DNA of 64,000 nucleotides from SAR116 cluster bacterium AG-325-I21 (lineage in GTDB: Bacteria; Pseudomonadota; Alphaproteobacteria; Puniceispirillales; Puniceispirillaceae), in contig QBYK01000005.1 of assembly GCA_003282865.1 (NCBI GenBank), positions 1 to 64,000 on the forward strand, written 5' to 3'. The notes beneath the pieces were generated by a model that ran no database searches, was not told the origin of the DNA, and worked only from the letters and a program-made list of their open reading frames with translations. Numbering within the stretch: position 1 is the stretch's first letter; each line of letters starts with the position of its first letter. Position numbers and translations under genes: made by a program. Below are positions 10,671 through 20,277 of the stretch, piece by piece.

Positions 10671-11132
10671 TTATCGATTAAGGGAGATCACAGTTTTCTC
10701 GACGGCCGCCTGTTCAATTATCTCATTTACCAGGCCATTTTTTAGCACCTCTCCGATTGGCGCCTCGTCAATAAAAACCCCAAATTCTCTACTATTGTAA
10801 AGATTGGCTGGCACCCATGCAAACAGCGGTGTATGGCCTTTTGGTGCGGTACGTTCAATTTCATCCGACAACGCCTCTGGCCCTTCAAACTTGGTTGTCA
10901 CAGCAACTGCAACAAAAAATTTCTGGTTACCCTGATTGGTCACATTAATCGTCACCGGCATCGTGACAACCACATCATTGGCGTTATTTGCGCGCATATA
11001 TCCAAAAAGGCTGGCCGCATAATCATTAATGATCACGGCCAAGGGCACAAAATGGGCTGGAGAGTCTCTGACTGTATCTGATTTAGTGCGCCTGGATCTT
11101 TTAACCATCTTTTTTCCACTGCCTTTTAACAT
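10671..11132 (-). CDS. hypothetical protein
   Basis: 153-aa ORF with no antisense competitor of recognisable family; no motif recognised. Confidence 0.55.
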   Translation of the reverse strand: MLKGSGKKMVKRSRRTKSDTVRDSPAHFVPLAVIINDYAASLFGYMRANNANDVVVTMPVTINVTNQGNQKFFVAVAVTTKFEGPEALSDEIERTAPKGHTPLFAWVPANLYNSREFGVFIDEAPIGEVLKNGLVNEIIEQAAVEKTVISLNR

Positions 11133-11449
11133 CGATTAGGCTCCCCATAATAATATTCACAGCCCTGCCATCAATGTATCACGAGGTCATACAGTATTTT
11201 AGGAATGTATGAAGCACTTTTTTGATGGTTTGATATCGCTGTTCACAACATCCTTGCACTATCTGTTACGTAATCGCTCTCGCGAACTAACTGCTGAGCT
11301 CATTCATTGAGTCCAACCAGACTAGCTTTTTAAAAAATTAATCTTTGTCGGCCTCATGTTATTGCTAGCGGGCCTACGAAATGGTAATTTATGGTTAAAG
11401 CTGTTTTAAGTGGAAATTCTATAAACCTCGTGACGAAATATACTCAAAA

Positions 11450-12349
11450 ATGAACGACCCTTTGGATCATGATCAAGCAACCAATGACTTAATTGATGAA
11501 ATTCTTGAGCTTGATTTCGAAGACATGGTCACATCCAGAGACCTCCGAAAAGCTTATCAAAAGAAGCACCTGTCAGACATGCCAAGTCGTGAATATTATC
11601 ACAACCTACTGCAAATGCAGGCGGAAATGATAAAATTACAGGACTGGGTTAAAGAAACGAATGCCAAAATTTTAATAATTTGTGAGGGTAGGGATAGCGC
11701 AGGAAAAGGAAGCGTTATTAAACGTATCACACAACGTATGGACCCACGCGTCGCACGGGCGGTTGCGCTGCCCAAACCTACAGAACGAGAAATGTCGCAA
11801 TGGTACTTTCAGCGATATGTGCCATATTTGCCTGCGGGTGGCGAAATAGTGCTGTTTGATCGATCCTGGTATAATCGAGCAGGGGTTGAACGTGTCATGG
11901 GATTTGCTACCGAAGATCAAGTCGAACAGTTTTTTCAAGATGTTACAGAATTCGAAAAAATGTTAGTGCGCTCTGGAATTATTTTACTTAAATATTGGTT
12001 TTCAATTAGTGATGAAGAGCAGCAGTTTCGTTTCCTGATGCGAATTCATGATCCAATGAAACAGTGGAAATTATCCGAAATGGATTTACAAAGCCGTATC
12101 CGCTGGGAGCAATATACAAAAGCAAAGGAAGAGATGTTTGAACGAACGTCAATAACTGAAGCACCCTGGTATATTGTTCAAGGAAATGATAAGCGACGAG
12201 AGCGGCTAAATTGCATGGCACACATACTGTCAAGGATCCCCTACGCTGAAGTCGAACAGAAAAAAATTACTCTGCCCGAACGACTATTTGATCCCAATTA
12301 TGAAAGACAGACGCTAACTGATGACCTTTATGTCCCTAAGGTATTCTAG
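11450..12349 (+). CDS. ppk2: polyphosphate kinase 2 family protein
   Basis: Walker A EGRDSAGKGSVIKRI and Walker B/lid LFDRSWYNRAGVERVMGF. Confidence 0.95.
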   Translation: MNDPLDHDQATNDLIDEILELDFEDMVTSRDLRKAYQKKHLSDMPSREYYHNLLQMQAEMIKLQDWVKETNAKILIICEGRDSAGKGSVIKRITQRMDPRVARAVALPKPTEREMSQWYFQRYVPYLPAGGEIVLFDRSWYNRAGVERVMGFATEDQVEQFFQDVTEFEKMLVRSGIILLKYWFSISDEEQQFRFLMRIHDPMKQWKLSEMDLQSRIRWEQYTKAKEEMFERTSITEAPWYIVQGNDKRRERLNCMAHILSRIPYAEVEQKKITLPERLFDPNYERQTLTDDLYVPKVF

Positions 12350-12385
12350 TGGTCTTAATTAAAAAAATAGAAAAAGGCAAAACAA

Positions 12386-12835
12386 ATGGATTACAAAGTT
12401 GGCGCTATCCCATTTGATGTTAAAGGCGAAGATATCGCAGTTTTGTTCGTAACATCTGTAAGACGGGGGCGTTGGATATTACCAAAATGCGATTTGCAGG
12501 TTCGAGAAAGTCACAAAAAGGGTTGCTCAAGGAGCGCTTTTGAGGAAGCCGGGGTAAAAGGCTCCATCCTCGATCAAATTCCGATGACTAACGTGATAAC
12601 CAAGAGCGACGGGGGTGATACGAAAAACATCGCTGTGACCTACTACCCACTGTTTGTGCAGGAGCAGTTTGATGAATGGCCTGAAAACAACAAACGACAG
12701 AGGCACTGGGCGCTATTGGAAGGGGCGAACAAGGTTACAGATCGGGAGGATTTCTTGAGAGTGATTACTCAGTTTGCTTCACTAAAACCTCTTATACTAC
12801 AGCACGTAAAACAAAAAAGAGCGCGCCAGCAATAA
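12386..12835 (+). CDS. Nudix hydrolase domain protein (DIPP-like) with degenerate Nudix box
   Basis: RGRWILPKCDLQVRESHKKGCSRSAFEEAGVKGSI aligns by eye with the Nudix box (GRWxLPKGxxExGExxxxxAxREAxEEAGxxG). Confidence 0.8.
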   Translation: MDYKVGAIPFDVKGEDIAVLFVTSVRRGRWILPKCDLQVRESHKKGCSRSAFEEAGVKGSILDQIPMTNVITKSDGGDTKNIAVTYYPLFVQEQFDEWPENNKRQRHWALLEGANKVTDREDFLRVITQFASLKPLILQHVKQKRARQQ

Positions 12836-14285
12836 ATGCAGAGGCGGGCACCGTAATGACCCAGGCTGCAGCAATACTAAAAGCAAAGTTACGTCGGACT
12901 AGTTTGCGCTTGAGCCTCACATTCACATTACTGAACGCGTCAGCCGAAGTTTGATTGAGCTTGTGACCCGGCTTTAGCCTTCTCTTATTTGGGTTCTCGA
13001 GAACTTCACGTAGAAAACCAACCCCAAAAATCGCGCCGATTGCTATATGGGTTGAACTAACCGGCAGGCCAAGAGTAGTGGCAATAAGGACAGTAACGGC
13101 TGACGCTAACGCCACACAATATGCACGCGGGGCATTGAGCCGCGTTATCTTATCTCCAACAGTGTGGATGAGCTTGGGACCAAACAACAGCAAACCCAGA
13201 GCCAAACCCACCGCCCCAATCACCAAAACCCAAATCGGTATTCCAACTTTCGCAGCAACAGTTTCTTGGCTAAACGTCGACACAATTGCTGCAAGAGGAC
13301 CAATCGCATTAGCAACATCATTCGCTCCATGAGCAAAGCTCAATAAGGCTACACCCGCTATTAATGGGAGATTAAATAGCGAATTTATATCTCGCTTCTC
13401 ATTGGTAAGCGTAGAACTAACCTTTGAAATATAGGGAACCGAAATAATCCAAAAAGCTAAGAAACTTAGGGAAGAGTAAACGACAATTTCTATTGACGAC
13501 GGCTTCCAAATTTTCTTCAAACCCTTAAGCGCCATGTACGCAGCAAACGCTCCAGCCATTAAGCCAATTAAAATAGGAACCCACTTCTTTGCCGCTTTTA
13601 CCCGATCTGCGACATTAAAAACTTTTAACTGGATAAAGAAAAGTAGAGACGCCGCAACTAAGCCGCCAAAAACTGGGGATATTACCCAACTTGCCGCGAT
13701 CTTAGACATCGTTAGCCAATTAACCAGACCAAAACCTGCCGCTGCTATTCCTGATCCCAGAACCCCGCCCACGATCGAATGAGTGGTCGAAACAGGAGCA
13801 TTCAAAAACGTCGCCAAATTTACCCACAATGCAGCAGCTAACAACGCACACAGCATCAAATTTCTAAAATCAGTTATGCTCAATCCGTCACCGGGACTTA
13901 TTATGCCTTTGGCAACGGTCTTGACAACATCCCCGCCGGCCAGAATGGCACCCGCACTCTCGCAGACAGCAGCTATCAAAACTGCTGACATGACAGTGAG
14001 CACTCGACCACCAACCGCCGGCCCCATATTGTTAGCAACATCATTGGCGCCAATATTGAGAGCCATGTAACCCCCAATGATGGCAGCGGAGACAAGCATA
14101 ATTAAATTCTCGTCTGCAACCTCCAAACTAAGGCCACCATACACACCAACAATCACGAGAAAAATTAATGCAATAAAAAATGGGAAGAGTTTTGAGAGAA
14201 ATAGTCTTATTTGGTTTTGATGCGCATCTAGCCGCTGCAAATCACTCACGTAACGGTATTTTTCATCAAGCGGCTTTTTAAACAT
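12792..14285 (-). CDS. inorganic phosphate transporter, PiT family
   Basis: Duplicated PiT signature: GANDVANNMGPAVGGRVLT and HGANDVANAIGPLAAI; multiple TMs. Confidence 0.93.
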   Translation of the reverse strand: MFKKPLDEKYRYVSDLQRLDAHQNQIRLFLSKLFPFFIALIFLVIVGVYGGLSLEVADENLIMLVSAAIIGGYMALNIGANDVANNMGPAVGGRVLTVMSAVLIAAVCESAGAILAGGDVVKTVAKGIISPGDGLSITDFRNLMLCALLAAALWVNLATFLNAPVSTTHSIVGGVLGSGIAAAGFGLVNWLTMSKIAASWVISPVFGGLVAASLLFFIQLKVFNVADRVKAAKKWVPILIGLMAGAFAAYMALKGLKKIWKPSSIEIVVYSSLSFLAFWIISVPYISKVSSTLTNEKRDINSLFNLPLIAGVALLSFAHGANDVANAIGPLAAIVSTFSQETVAAKVGIPIWVLVIGAVGLALGLLLFGPKLIHTVGDKITRLNAPRAYCVALASAVTVLIATTLGLPVSSTHIAIGAIFGVGFLREVLENPNKRRLKPGHKLNQTSADAFSNVNVRLKRKLVRRNFAFSIAAAWVITVPASAFIAGALFFVLRAVV

Positions 14286-14374
14286 TTCTCATAGCTCCAA
14301 AATCACGATTGATCCGCGATCAGCTAACATGTATTTCCAGAGGAAAAAAGTCCTTTTTTTATTTTTTCGATATT

Positions 14375-15874
14375 TTATTTCAGAATAATTTTTGGCGAAA
14401 ATCCCGCGCTCTCAGCTAACTGTTTCAACCTTCGCTCACAACGATGATCCATCAAATTTTCAATTGATTTGTCAATTTTCAGAATTAGCTTGCTGTCTTT
14501 TATTTTTAACCGGATCAATTTCATCGGCGTGCTTGCTCCAGCCGAAAAAATTAATGCAAAGCGCATTGCCAAGCCAATAATCATGGCGTCCGAAATTCGT
14601 TTTTTACTGAGGAGGACATCCAAGTCTTGCGGCCTCGCCTTGTTTGGTTTCAATCCAAAATGCCGATGGTAAAGAGCAACGGCAAGCCACACACGCTCTT
14701 TGTGAGTAACACAGTTGACTGGTAAGCTTAGAACATGTCGGGCCGCGATATCACCCCTGAGGTCACTGTGTTCATGCCAGCAAAGGTCAGACATATTGGC
14801 TGCAACATTTATTAGGCGCTCCGAACCGGCTAGGCAAATTTTGGAGAGAGGTTTGAGAAACTTTTTCAATGCGGGTGAGACATTTGCCACACGTCCAGTT
14901 GAGTCAGCTATCTCTTCACTAACTGCCATAAGAAAGTCAGCTTGTTGATTAGCATTTAACTCGTTTATCGCTATTACCCCGTCACGAACACTTGTGCCAC
15001 TGACCGTCAGTCGATAGACCTTTGAAAACTCAATGAGTTCTTGAATAATCATCGCAGCAACTGGAATTGTAGCAGCCCTCGACAGCGGCACTCCCTCTAA
15101 GGAGGGTTCATCAGATCTCAAGTCACGGCAAATTGCTAACGCATCCTTACGTTTAATCTTCAATCCGTGTAAAACGTGGAGCGGATACCCGGTCCGACTG
15201 ATAAATGCAGACCCTATTGTTCTAAAACTTCCACCCACGCCAAAAAGCTGCTTAGCCCCAAAATCCCTAATCCAGGAATGCTCGGCAAGGGCAGATCCAA
15301 TTTCAGAAGCGGTCACGCTCGATAAATGCCCATAATTCAAACTTACTGAGTGACAAACCTCACCGCGCCTCAAGGCGATTATTTCAATGCTACCTCCACC
15401 AAGATCAGCAACCAATCCAGTCGCCTCTGGCAAATTCAGAGTGAGCCCACGTGACACATGGTTTGCCTCATCAGCCTTTGAGAGGATTTGAACAGGCATA
15501 CCGAGGATGTTCTCAGCCGGATCTCTGAATTCTGACCCATTCTTCGCGCGCCTTACCGCTGCAGTTGCAATTGGATAACAACTTTCAACCTTCATCTCCG
15601 AGATAATAGCTGCAAACCTCCTTAAAGTCTGAAGCGCATATTCAATCCGATCTGGCGCCAACTCTTCGGTTTGATCCAATCCCTCACCTAAACGACAATT
15701 TGCCCGCTCATCAAAAAGCGGTGAAGGATAGGCGCCATTTTTATCATAAACAACTAATCTGAGCGAATTTGAACCAATGTCTATTACCGCGACCCTACCG
15801 TTTTTGGGAGCGGGTTTCTTAGCAGAGTTCGCTTTTGGCACAACTGGCAACTTGTCAGAAACTGGCAGATCCAT
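14375..15874 (-). CDS. Ppx/GppA family exopolyphosphatase / pppGpp phosphohydrolase
   Basis: IDIGSNSLRLVVYD and LVADLGGGSIEIIAL ASKHA motifs, 499 aa. Confidence 0.93.
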   Translation of the reverse strand: MDLPVSDKLPVVPKANSAKKPAPKNGRVAVIDIGSNSLRLVVYDKNGAYPSPLFDERANCRLGEGLDQTEELAPDRIEYALQTLRRFAAIISEMKVESCYPIATAAVRRAKNGSEFRDPAENILGMPVQILSKADEANHVSRGLTLNLPEATGLVADLGGGSIEIIALRRGEVCHSVSLNYGHLSSVTASEIGSALAEHSWIRDFGAKQLFGVGGSFRTIGSAFISRTGYPLHVLHGLKIKRKDALAICRDLRSDEPSLEGVPLSRAATIPVAAMIIQELIEFSKVYRLTVSGTSVRDGVIAINELNANQQADFLMAVSEEIADSTGRVANVSPALKKFLKPLSKICLAGSERLINVAANMSDLCWHEHSDLRGDIAARHVLSLPVNCVTHKERVWLAVALYHRHFGLKPNKARPQDLDVLLSKKRISDAMIIGLAMRFALIFSAGASTPMKLIRLKIKDSKLILKIDKSIENLMDHRCERRLKQLAESAGFSPKIILK

Positions 15875-16095
15875 TTGGCCTCTATTCAGATTACTTTGAT
15901 TCGAGATGAAAGTGTTTAGCTATTTAACCAACACAAAAGGGACAAGTGACCCGTTCAATTAATAGACATAATCGACGACAGTCAACGGCGATTATGTAAA
16001 AATTCTAGCCACAAAAAATTCAATTACAATTGTTAGAAAAAAATATTGCCAACGCCGCATTTATATCAATCCCTGTGCTAATTAGCGTGGGCCGA

Positions 16096-16524
16096 TCAGA
16101 ATTTTCCATTTTCTAAACTACCATTAGAAAGCTTCCCAATAATCGGACAATCTGGCCGAGAGTCCCCATGGCAGCTGCCCGCAAGATGTTGTAATTCATC
16201 ACGCAATTCCTTTAACTCATGCAGTCGGGAGTCAATCTCTGCTATCTTTTCAAGCGTGATTTTTTTGACTACAGAACTTGGCCGTTGTTCATCTTCATAC
16301 AAATCCAACAACTCACGACACTGATCAATCGAAAAACTATAACGTCTTGCTCTACCGACAAATGAGAGTTTGGCAATATCAGAATCTGTGTAGAGCCGGT
16401 AACCAGAATCTGAACGAACTGCTGGGGTAACAAGTCCAATATCACCGTAATATCGAACCGTTTTTACCGGTAAATTTGCCCTTATGGCTGCCTCACTTAT
16501 TTTATACAAAAAAATGCCCTCCAC
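16096..16524 (-). CDS. MerR family transcriptional regulator, CueR/HmrR-like (Cu/Ag responsive)
   Basis: MerR HTH (ISEAAIRANLPVKTVRYYGDIGLVTPAVRSDSGYRLYTDSDI) and C-terminal CHGDSRPDCPII metal loop. Confidence 0.88.
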   Translation of the reverse strand: MEGIFLYKISEAAIRANLPVKTVRYYGDIGLVTPAVRSDSGYRLYTDSDIAKLSFVGRARRYSFSIDQCRELLDLYEDEQRPSSVVKKITLEKIAEIDSRLHELKELRDELQHLAGSCHGDSRPDCPIIGKLSNGSLENGKF

Positions 16525-16562
16525 TTAATTTTCTAATCAAAACAGATTCACAACACTGAGCC

Positions 16563-16593
16563 TTGACCCTCCACTAAGGGGAAGGTTTATCTA
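16563..16593 (+). promoter_or_regulatory. MerR/CueR-type promoter and operator
   Basis: TTGACC (-35, 16563-16568) overlapping dyad ACCCTCC-ACTAAGG-GGAAGGT (16566-16586, one mismatch) with a weak -10 (TATCTA, 16588-16593) at 19-bp spacing. Confidence 0.7.
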
Positions 16594-16666
16594 TTACAAT
16601 ATCTGGGCAGGTTTGACACGACAAGTCAGTAATACCGTTCGGTAAAATTAAAGGGGTGATTTAGGG

Positions 16667-17113
16667 ATGCCTTCCGCTATTGAAACGCTGAATATTGATT
16701 GGAAGTGTCGTCATACATGGCAAGTTGCCTCTTATAATACCATGTGGTGTTTAATAGGCTGTTCAATTGGTGACATCGGAACCATAGCTTTCTTTGATTT
16801 TTACAATATTGCCTGGCCCGTTATGGCCATTATGGCGCTTGCTATTTTCAATGGCCTTTTAACCTCGATCATCCTTGAAACATTTATTCTCTGCAAACAA
16901 ATGGCATTTAATCTTGCTCTTCGGACAGCGCTAGGTATGTCGCTTATCTCCATGATTGCAATGGAACTCGCTATGAATTTGACTGACATTGCGATTACTG
17001 GCGGAGCCAAAATAACTTTGATTGCTTTACCGATCATGCTTCTAGCAGGCTTTCTTACACCCCTGCCATACAACTATTGGCGGCTCAAGGCTCTGGGAAA
17101 AGCTTGTCATTAA
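16667..17113 (+). CDS. membrane protein, DUF4396-like
   Basis: 148 aa, about 4 TMs, TWQVASYNTMWCLIGCSIGDIGTIAFF; immediately downstream of the MerR-type promoter. Confidence 0.65.
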   Translation: MPSAIETLNIDWKCRHTWQVASYNTMWCLIGCSIGDIGTIAFFDFYNIAWPVMAIMALAIFNGLLTSIILETFILCKQMAFNLALRTALGMSLISMIAMELAMNLTDIAITGGAKITLIALPIMLLAGFLTPLPYNYWRLKALGKACH

Positions 17114-17174
17114 AAATCATCAATGAATATCTTTGTCCAAAAGAACCAGCCAAAATCACTCAAACAATACCCCG

Positions 17175-17807
17175 TTAATTATTTTTTTTGATTAACGTGC
17201 CGCACGCCAAAGCATTATTGGTAATGGCATCAAAATCCCCTGCGTCGAGCATTTCTCTCGTTGCAACCCAGGATCCACCAACACAGGCAACATTCGGTAA
17301 AGCCAGCCAATTACTTGCCGATGAAAGGGTAATCCCCCCTGTCGGACAAAAAACGGCGTTTTGCAAGGGCGACACCATTGCTTTTAAAGCATCGGGGCCA
17401 CCAGCAACCGTTGCTGGAAAAAATTTCATAGCATTAATATTATTTGCCATTAATGACATCATTTCAGATGCTGTTGATGCACCCGGTAAAAATGGGAGTT
17501 TTAGGGCTGCAGCAGAGTGAAGTAATTCCGAATAACAGCCCGGTGCAACGGCAAAATCAGCGCCCGCTTCTTTAACGCCTTGCATTTGATCAATAGTGAT
17601 CACCGTGCCCGCACCAAGTGTTATACATGGACGCTCTTTTGAAATCAGGTTAATTACTTCGAGAGCCACCTCACTTCTTAAGGTAACTTCGATAGTACTA
17701 ATGCCCCCATCCATTAGTGCATCAACAAGCGGTATTGCATCCTTGAGCCGATTAAGAACCACCACCGGGATCACAGGCCCAATATTCATTATAGTACTGA
17801 TTGTCAT
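17175..17807 (-). CDS. eda: 2-dehydro-3-deoxy-6-phosphogluconate aldolase
   Basis: IEVTLRSEVALE, LGAGTVITIDQMQGVKEAGADFAVAPG, MKFFPA motifs; ATGA overlap with edd. Confidence 0.95.
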   Translation of the reverse strand: MTISTIMNIGPVIPVVVLNRLKDAIPLVDALMDGGISTIEVTLRSEVALEVINLISKERPCITLGAGTVITIDQMQGVKEAGADFAVAPGCYSELLHSAAALKLPFLPGASTASEMMSLMANNINAMKFFPATVAGGPDALKAMVSPLQNAVFCPTGGITLSSASNWLALPNVACVGGSWVATREMLDAGDFDAITNNALACGTLIKKNN

Positions 17808-19627
17808 TGGTATCTCCGCAAGAGATTTATTCCACCACCTTTTTCAGCTGATGCAGCTTGATCACGCATATCAGAAAAAAGCTCGCGTCCAAATCCACCT
17901 TCAAAATTCGGCTGTTCTACTTTTGAGCGTCCCTCAAGGTTTTGCTTCACAGATAAGATTTCGAGAGTGGCGTCAAGGGTTATAATATCACCATTTCTAA
18001 CCCTTCCGATTGGTCCGCCGTCCGATGCTTCCGGCGTCAAATGGATTACAGCCGGCACTCGCCCTGACGCACCAGACATACGTCCATCCGTAACAAGCAT
18101 TACCGCGTGTCCTCCATCCTGAATAGCGCCGAGTAATGGTGTTAAACCATGTAGTTCTGGCATCCCATTTGCGCGAGGTCCCTGCCCTCTCACAACCACC
18201 GCGACATCTCTATTTAACTCACCTTTATTAAAAGCATCCTTAACTTCGTTCTCATTATTAAAAACCATTGCGGGGGCGGTAACGTGTTGATGGCGAGGTT
18301 CCAAGGAAGAAATTTTAATAACCGCGCGCCCCAAATTACCAGAAAGCATCACTAGCCCTCCATTCAAACTGAAAGGCGCTGAAACTGGCCTTAAAATGTC
18401 CTGATCCAATGAGCTTTTTGGAGCAGAAATATGGTTGAGTCCATTCGAGTCAAGTCGCGGCTCAACCATATAATCTACCAGCGAGTTACCCCAAACAGTT
18501 GCTGCGGTAGGGTCTAACAGACCTGCCTCTAACAACTCACATAGTACAAAAGCTATTCCACCTGCGGCATGGAAATGATTAACGTCTGCAACACCGTTCG
18601 GATAGATTTTTGCAAGCAAAGGGACCACTTTTGAGAGTTTAGCAAAATCATCCCAAAGTAGTTCAATACCCGCTGCTGCTGCCATCGCAGGTAAATGCAA
18701 TGTATGGTTTGTGGAACCTCCCGTTGCATGAAGTCCAACAATTGCATTTACAAAACTGCGTTCATCTAGCATTCGACCCAGCGGTCTTGGCGATGTTCCC
18801 CGTCGATTGATTAGGACGGACTGATTGGCAGCCGCAACATTCAAAGCATTACGAAGATCAGAATGAGGATGTTCAAATGCAGCACCGGGCAGATGAAGCC
18901 CCATTATTTCCATTAACATTTGATTTGAGTTTGCAGTACCATAAAACGTACATGTACCTGGCCCATGGTAAGCCGCCGACTCAGCCTTTAAAAGTTCTTC
19001 TCGTCCAATCTTGCCTTGTGCAAACTGCTGTCTGATAGCTGCTTTTTCTGCATTTGGTAAACCGCTAGACATTGGTCCAGCGGGAACCATAATCATTGGA
19101 ATGTGACCATGACTTAAAGCACCGATTACAAGACCCGGGACAATCTTATCGCAGACCCCAAGACACATTGCAGCGTCGTATACGCCATGGCTCAATCCAA
19201 CAGCAGTAGCCATTGCAATAGCGTCTCTTGAAGGCAAGGATAGTTCCATGCCCGGTCGGCCCTGAGTAATACCATCGCACATCGCCGGAACACCAGCGGC
19301 AACCTGGGCAGTTCCGCCAGCCTGCCGAACAGCAGCTTTCAAAACTGCTGGGGTTTTTTCAAATGGTTGATGGGCCGACAACATGTCATTGTAGGAGGTA
19401 ATAATCGCGACATTTGGTTTTTGTCCTGACAGGATTTCAGAACGTTCGCCAACCATTCCAGCAGCAGCATGAGCTAAATTTGAACATCCAATCATACCCC
19501 GATTGCCATCCGGATCAGTCTCCATCTGCTCTAGCCGATCAAGGTAATTTTTCCGTGTCTTTTGGCTCCTGGATCTGACCGCCTCAATGGTTTCTTCTAC
19601 AATTAAATTTAATGAGACCACCCTCAA
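17804..19627 (-). CDS. edd: phosphogluconate dehydratase
   Basis: 607 aa IlvD/Edd family; TSYNDMLSAHQPFE, AMCDGITQGRPGMELSLPSRD, MSGASGRVPAVIHLTPE. Confidence 0.96.
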   Translation of the reverse strand: MRVVSLNLIVEETIEAVRSRSQKTRKNYLDRLEQMETDPDGNRGMIGCSNLAHAAAGMVGERSEILSGQKPNVAIITSYNDMLSAHQPFEKTPAVLKAAVRQAGGTAQVAAGVPAMCDGITQGRPGMELSLPSRDAIAMATAVGLSHGVYDAAMCLGVCDKIVPGLVIGALSHGHIPMIMVPAGPMSSGLPNAEKAAIRQQFAQGKIGREELLKAESAAYHGPGTCTFYGTANSNQMLMEIMGLHLPGAAFEHPHSDLRNALNVAAANQSVLINRRGTSPRPLGRMLDERSFVNAIVGLHATGGSTNHTLHLPAMAAAAGIELLWDDFAKLSKVVPLLAKIYPNGVADVNHFHAAGGIAFVLCELLEAGLLDPTAATVWGNSLVDYMVEPRLDSNGLNHISAPKSSLDQDILRPVSAPFSLNGGLVMLSGNLGRAVIKISSLEPRHQHVTAPAMVFNNENEVKDAFNKGELNRDVAVVVRGQGPRANGMPELHGLTPLLGAIQDGGHAVMLVTDGRMSGASGRVPAVIHLTPEASDGGPIGRVRNGDIITLDATLEILSVKQNLEGRSKVEQPNFEGGFGRELFSDMRDQAASAEKGGGINLLRRYQ

Positions 19628-20277
19628 TTACTCCCGTAAACAATGCGCGTTCCGTCATGATCTAATAAACGAGTTATAGGTAAATCAAATCCACCCAAAG
19701 CTTTTTGCAAAGTTGACTTTTTCCTCTCACCAACAATGAGCAAAATCCGAGTCTGGATGCTTAGTATCATAGATAAATTCATGGTGAGTCTCGATACCTT
19801 TGGGTTTCCCAATGGTGCAGTTAAAATAACTCTGGGCTTCGCTTCTGGATTGAATGCTAAATCGATGTCGAGCATAGCAGGGAACAAGGAAGCAAAATGA
19901 CCATCATCACCCATACCCAGAATGCCAATATTCGGTGATTGATTTATTGGCCATTCCTCTAAGCTCACAAATTTAGCCCGAGCTGCTTTATCCTGAAATA
20001 ACGTCTCTTTCAACAAAAGTTGATTGCTATCTTGATGGTCAGCCGGGACCTTGCGATCGTCGATAAGAGTTACCTTTACCCGATGCCAATCAATTGCTTT
20101 CTTTGATAAATCTTGATAAAGACCAATTGGACTCGAACCGCCAGACAACGCAATGGTCGCAACAGAACCACTGGCTATAAGGCTATCTAAAGTCTCAGCC
20201 AACTCGTCAGCTAAATCCATGAACCTCATCTTTCGGATCGATCCAAAACCGACCATCTTTGCTGAGAAGCTCATCAC
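19624..20277 (-). CDS. pgl: 6-phosphogluconolactonase
   Basis: ALSGGSSPIGLYQDLS, LGMGDDGHFASLFPA; true start probably at 20229 or 20220, because the track start lies 71 nt inside zwf. Confidence 0.93.
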   Translation of the reverse strand: MMSFSAKMVGFGSIRKMRFMDLADELAETLDSLIASGSVATIALSGGSSPIGLYQDLSKKAIDWHRVKVTLIDDRKVPADHQDSNQLLLKETLFQDKAARAKFVSLEEWPINQSPNIGILGMGDDGHFASLFPAMLDIDLAFNPEAKPRVILTAPLGNPKVSRLTMNLSMILSIQTRILLIVGERKKSTLQKALGGFDLPITRLLDHDGTRIVYGSN

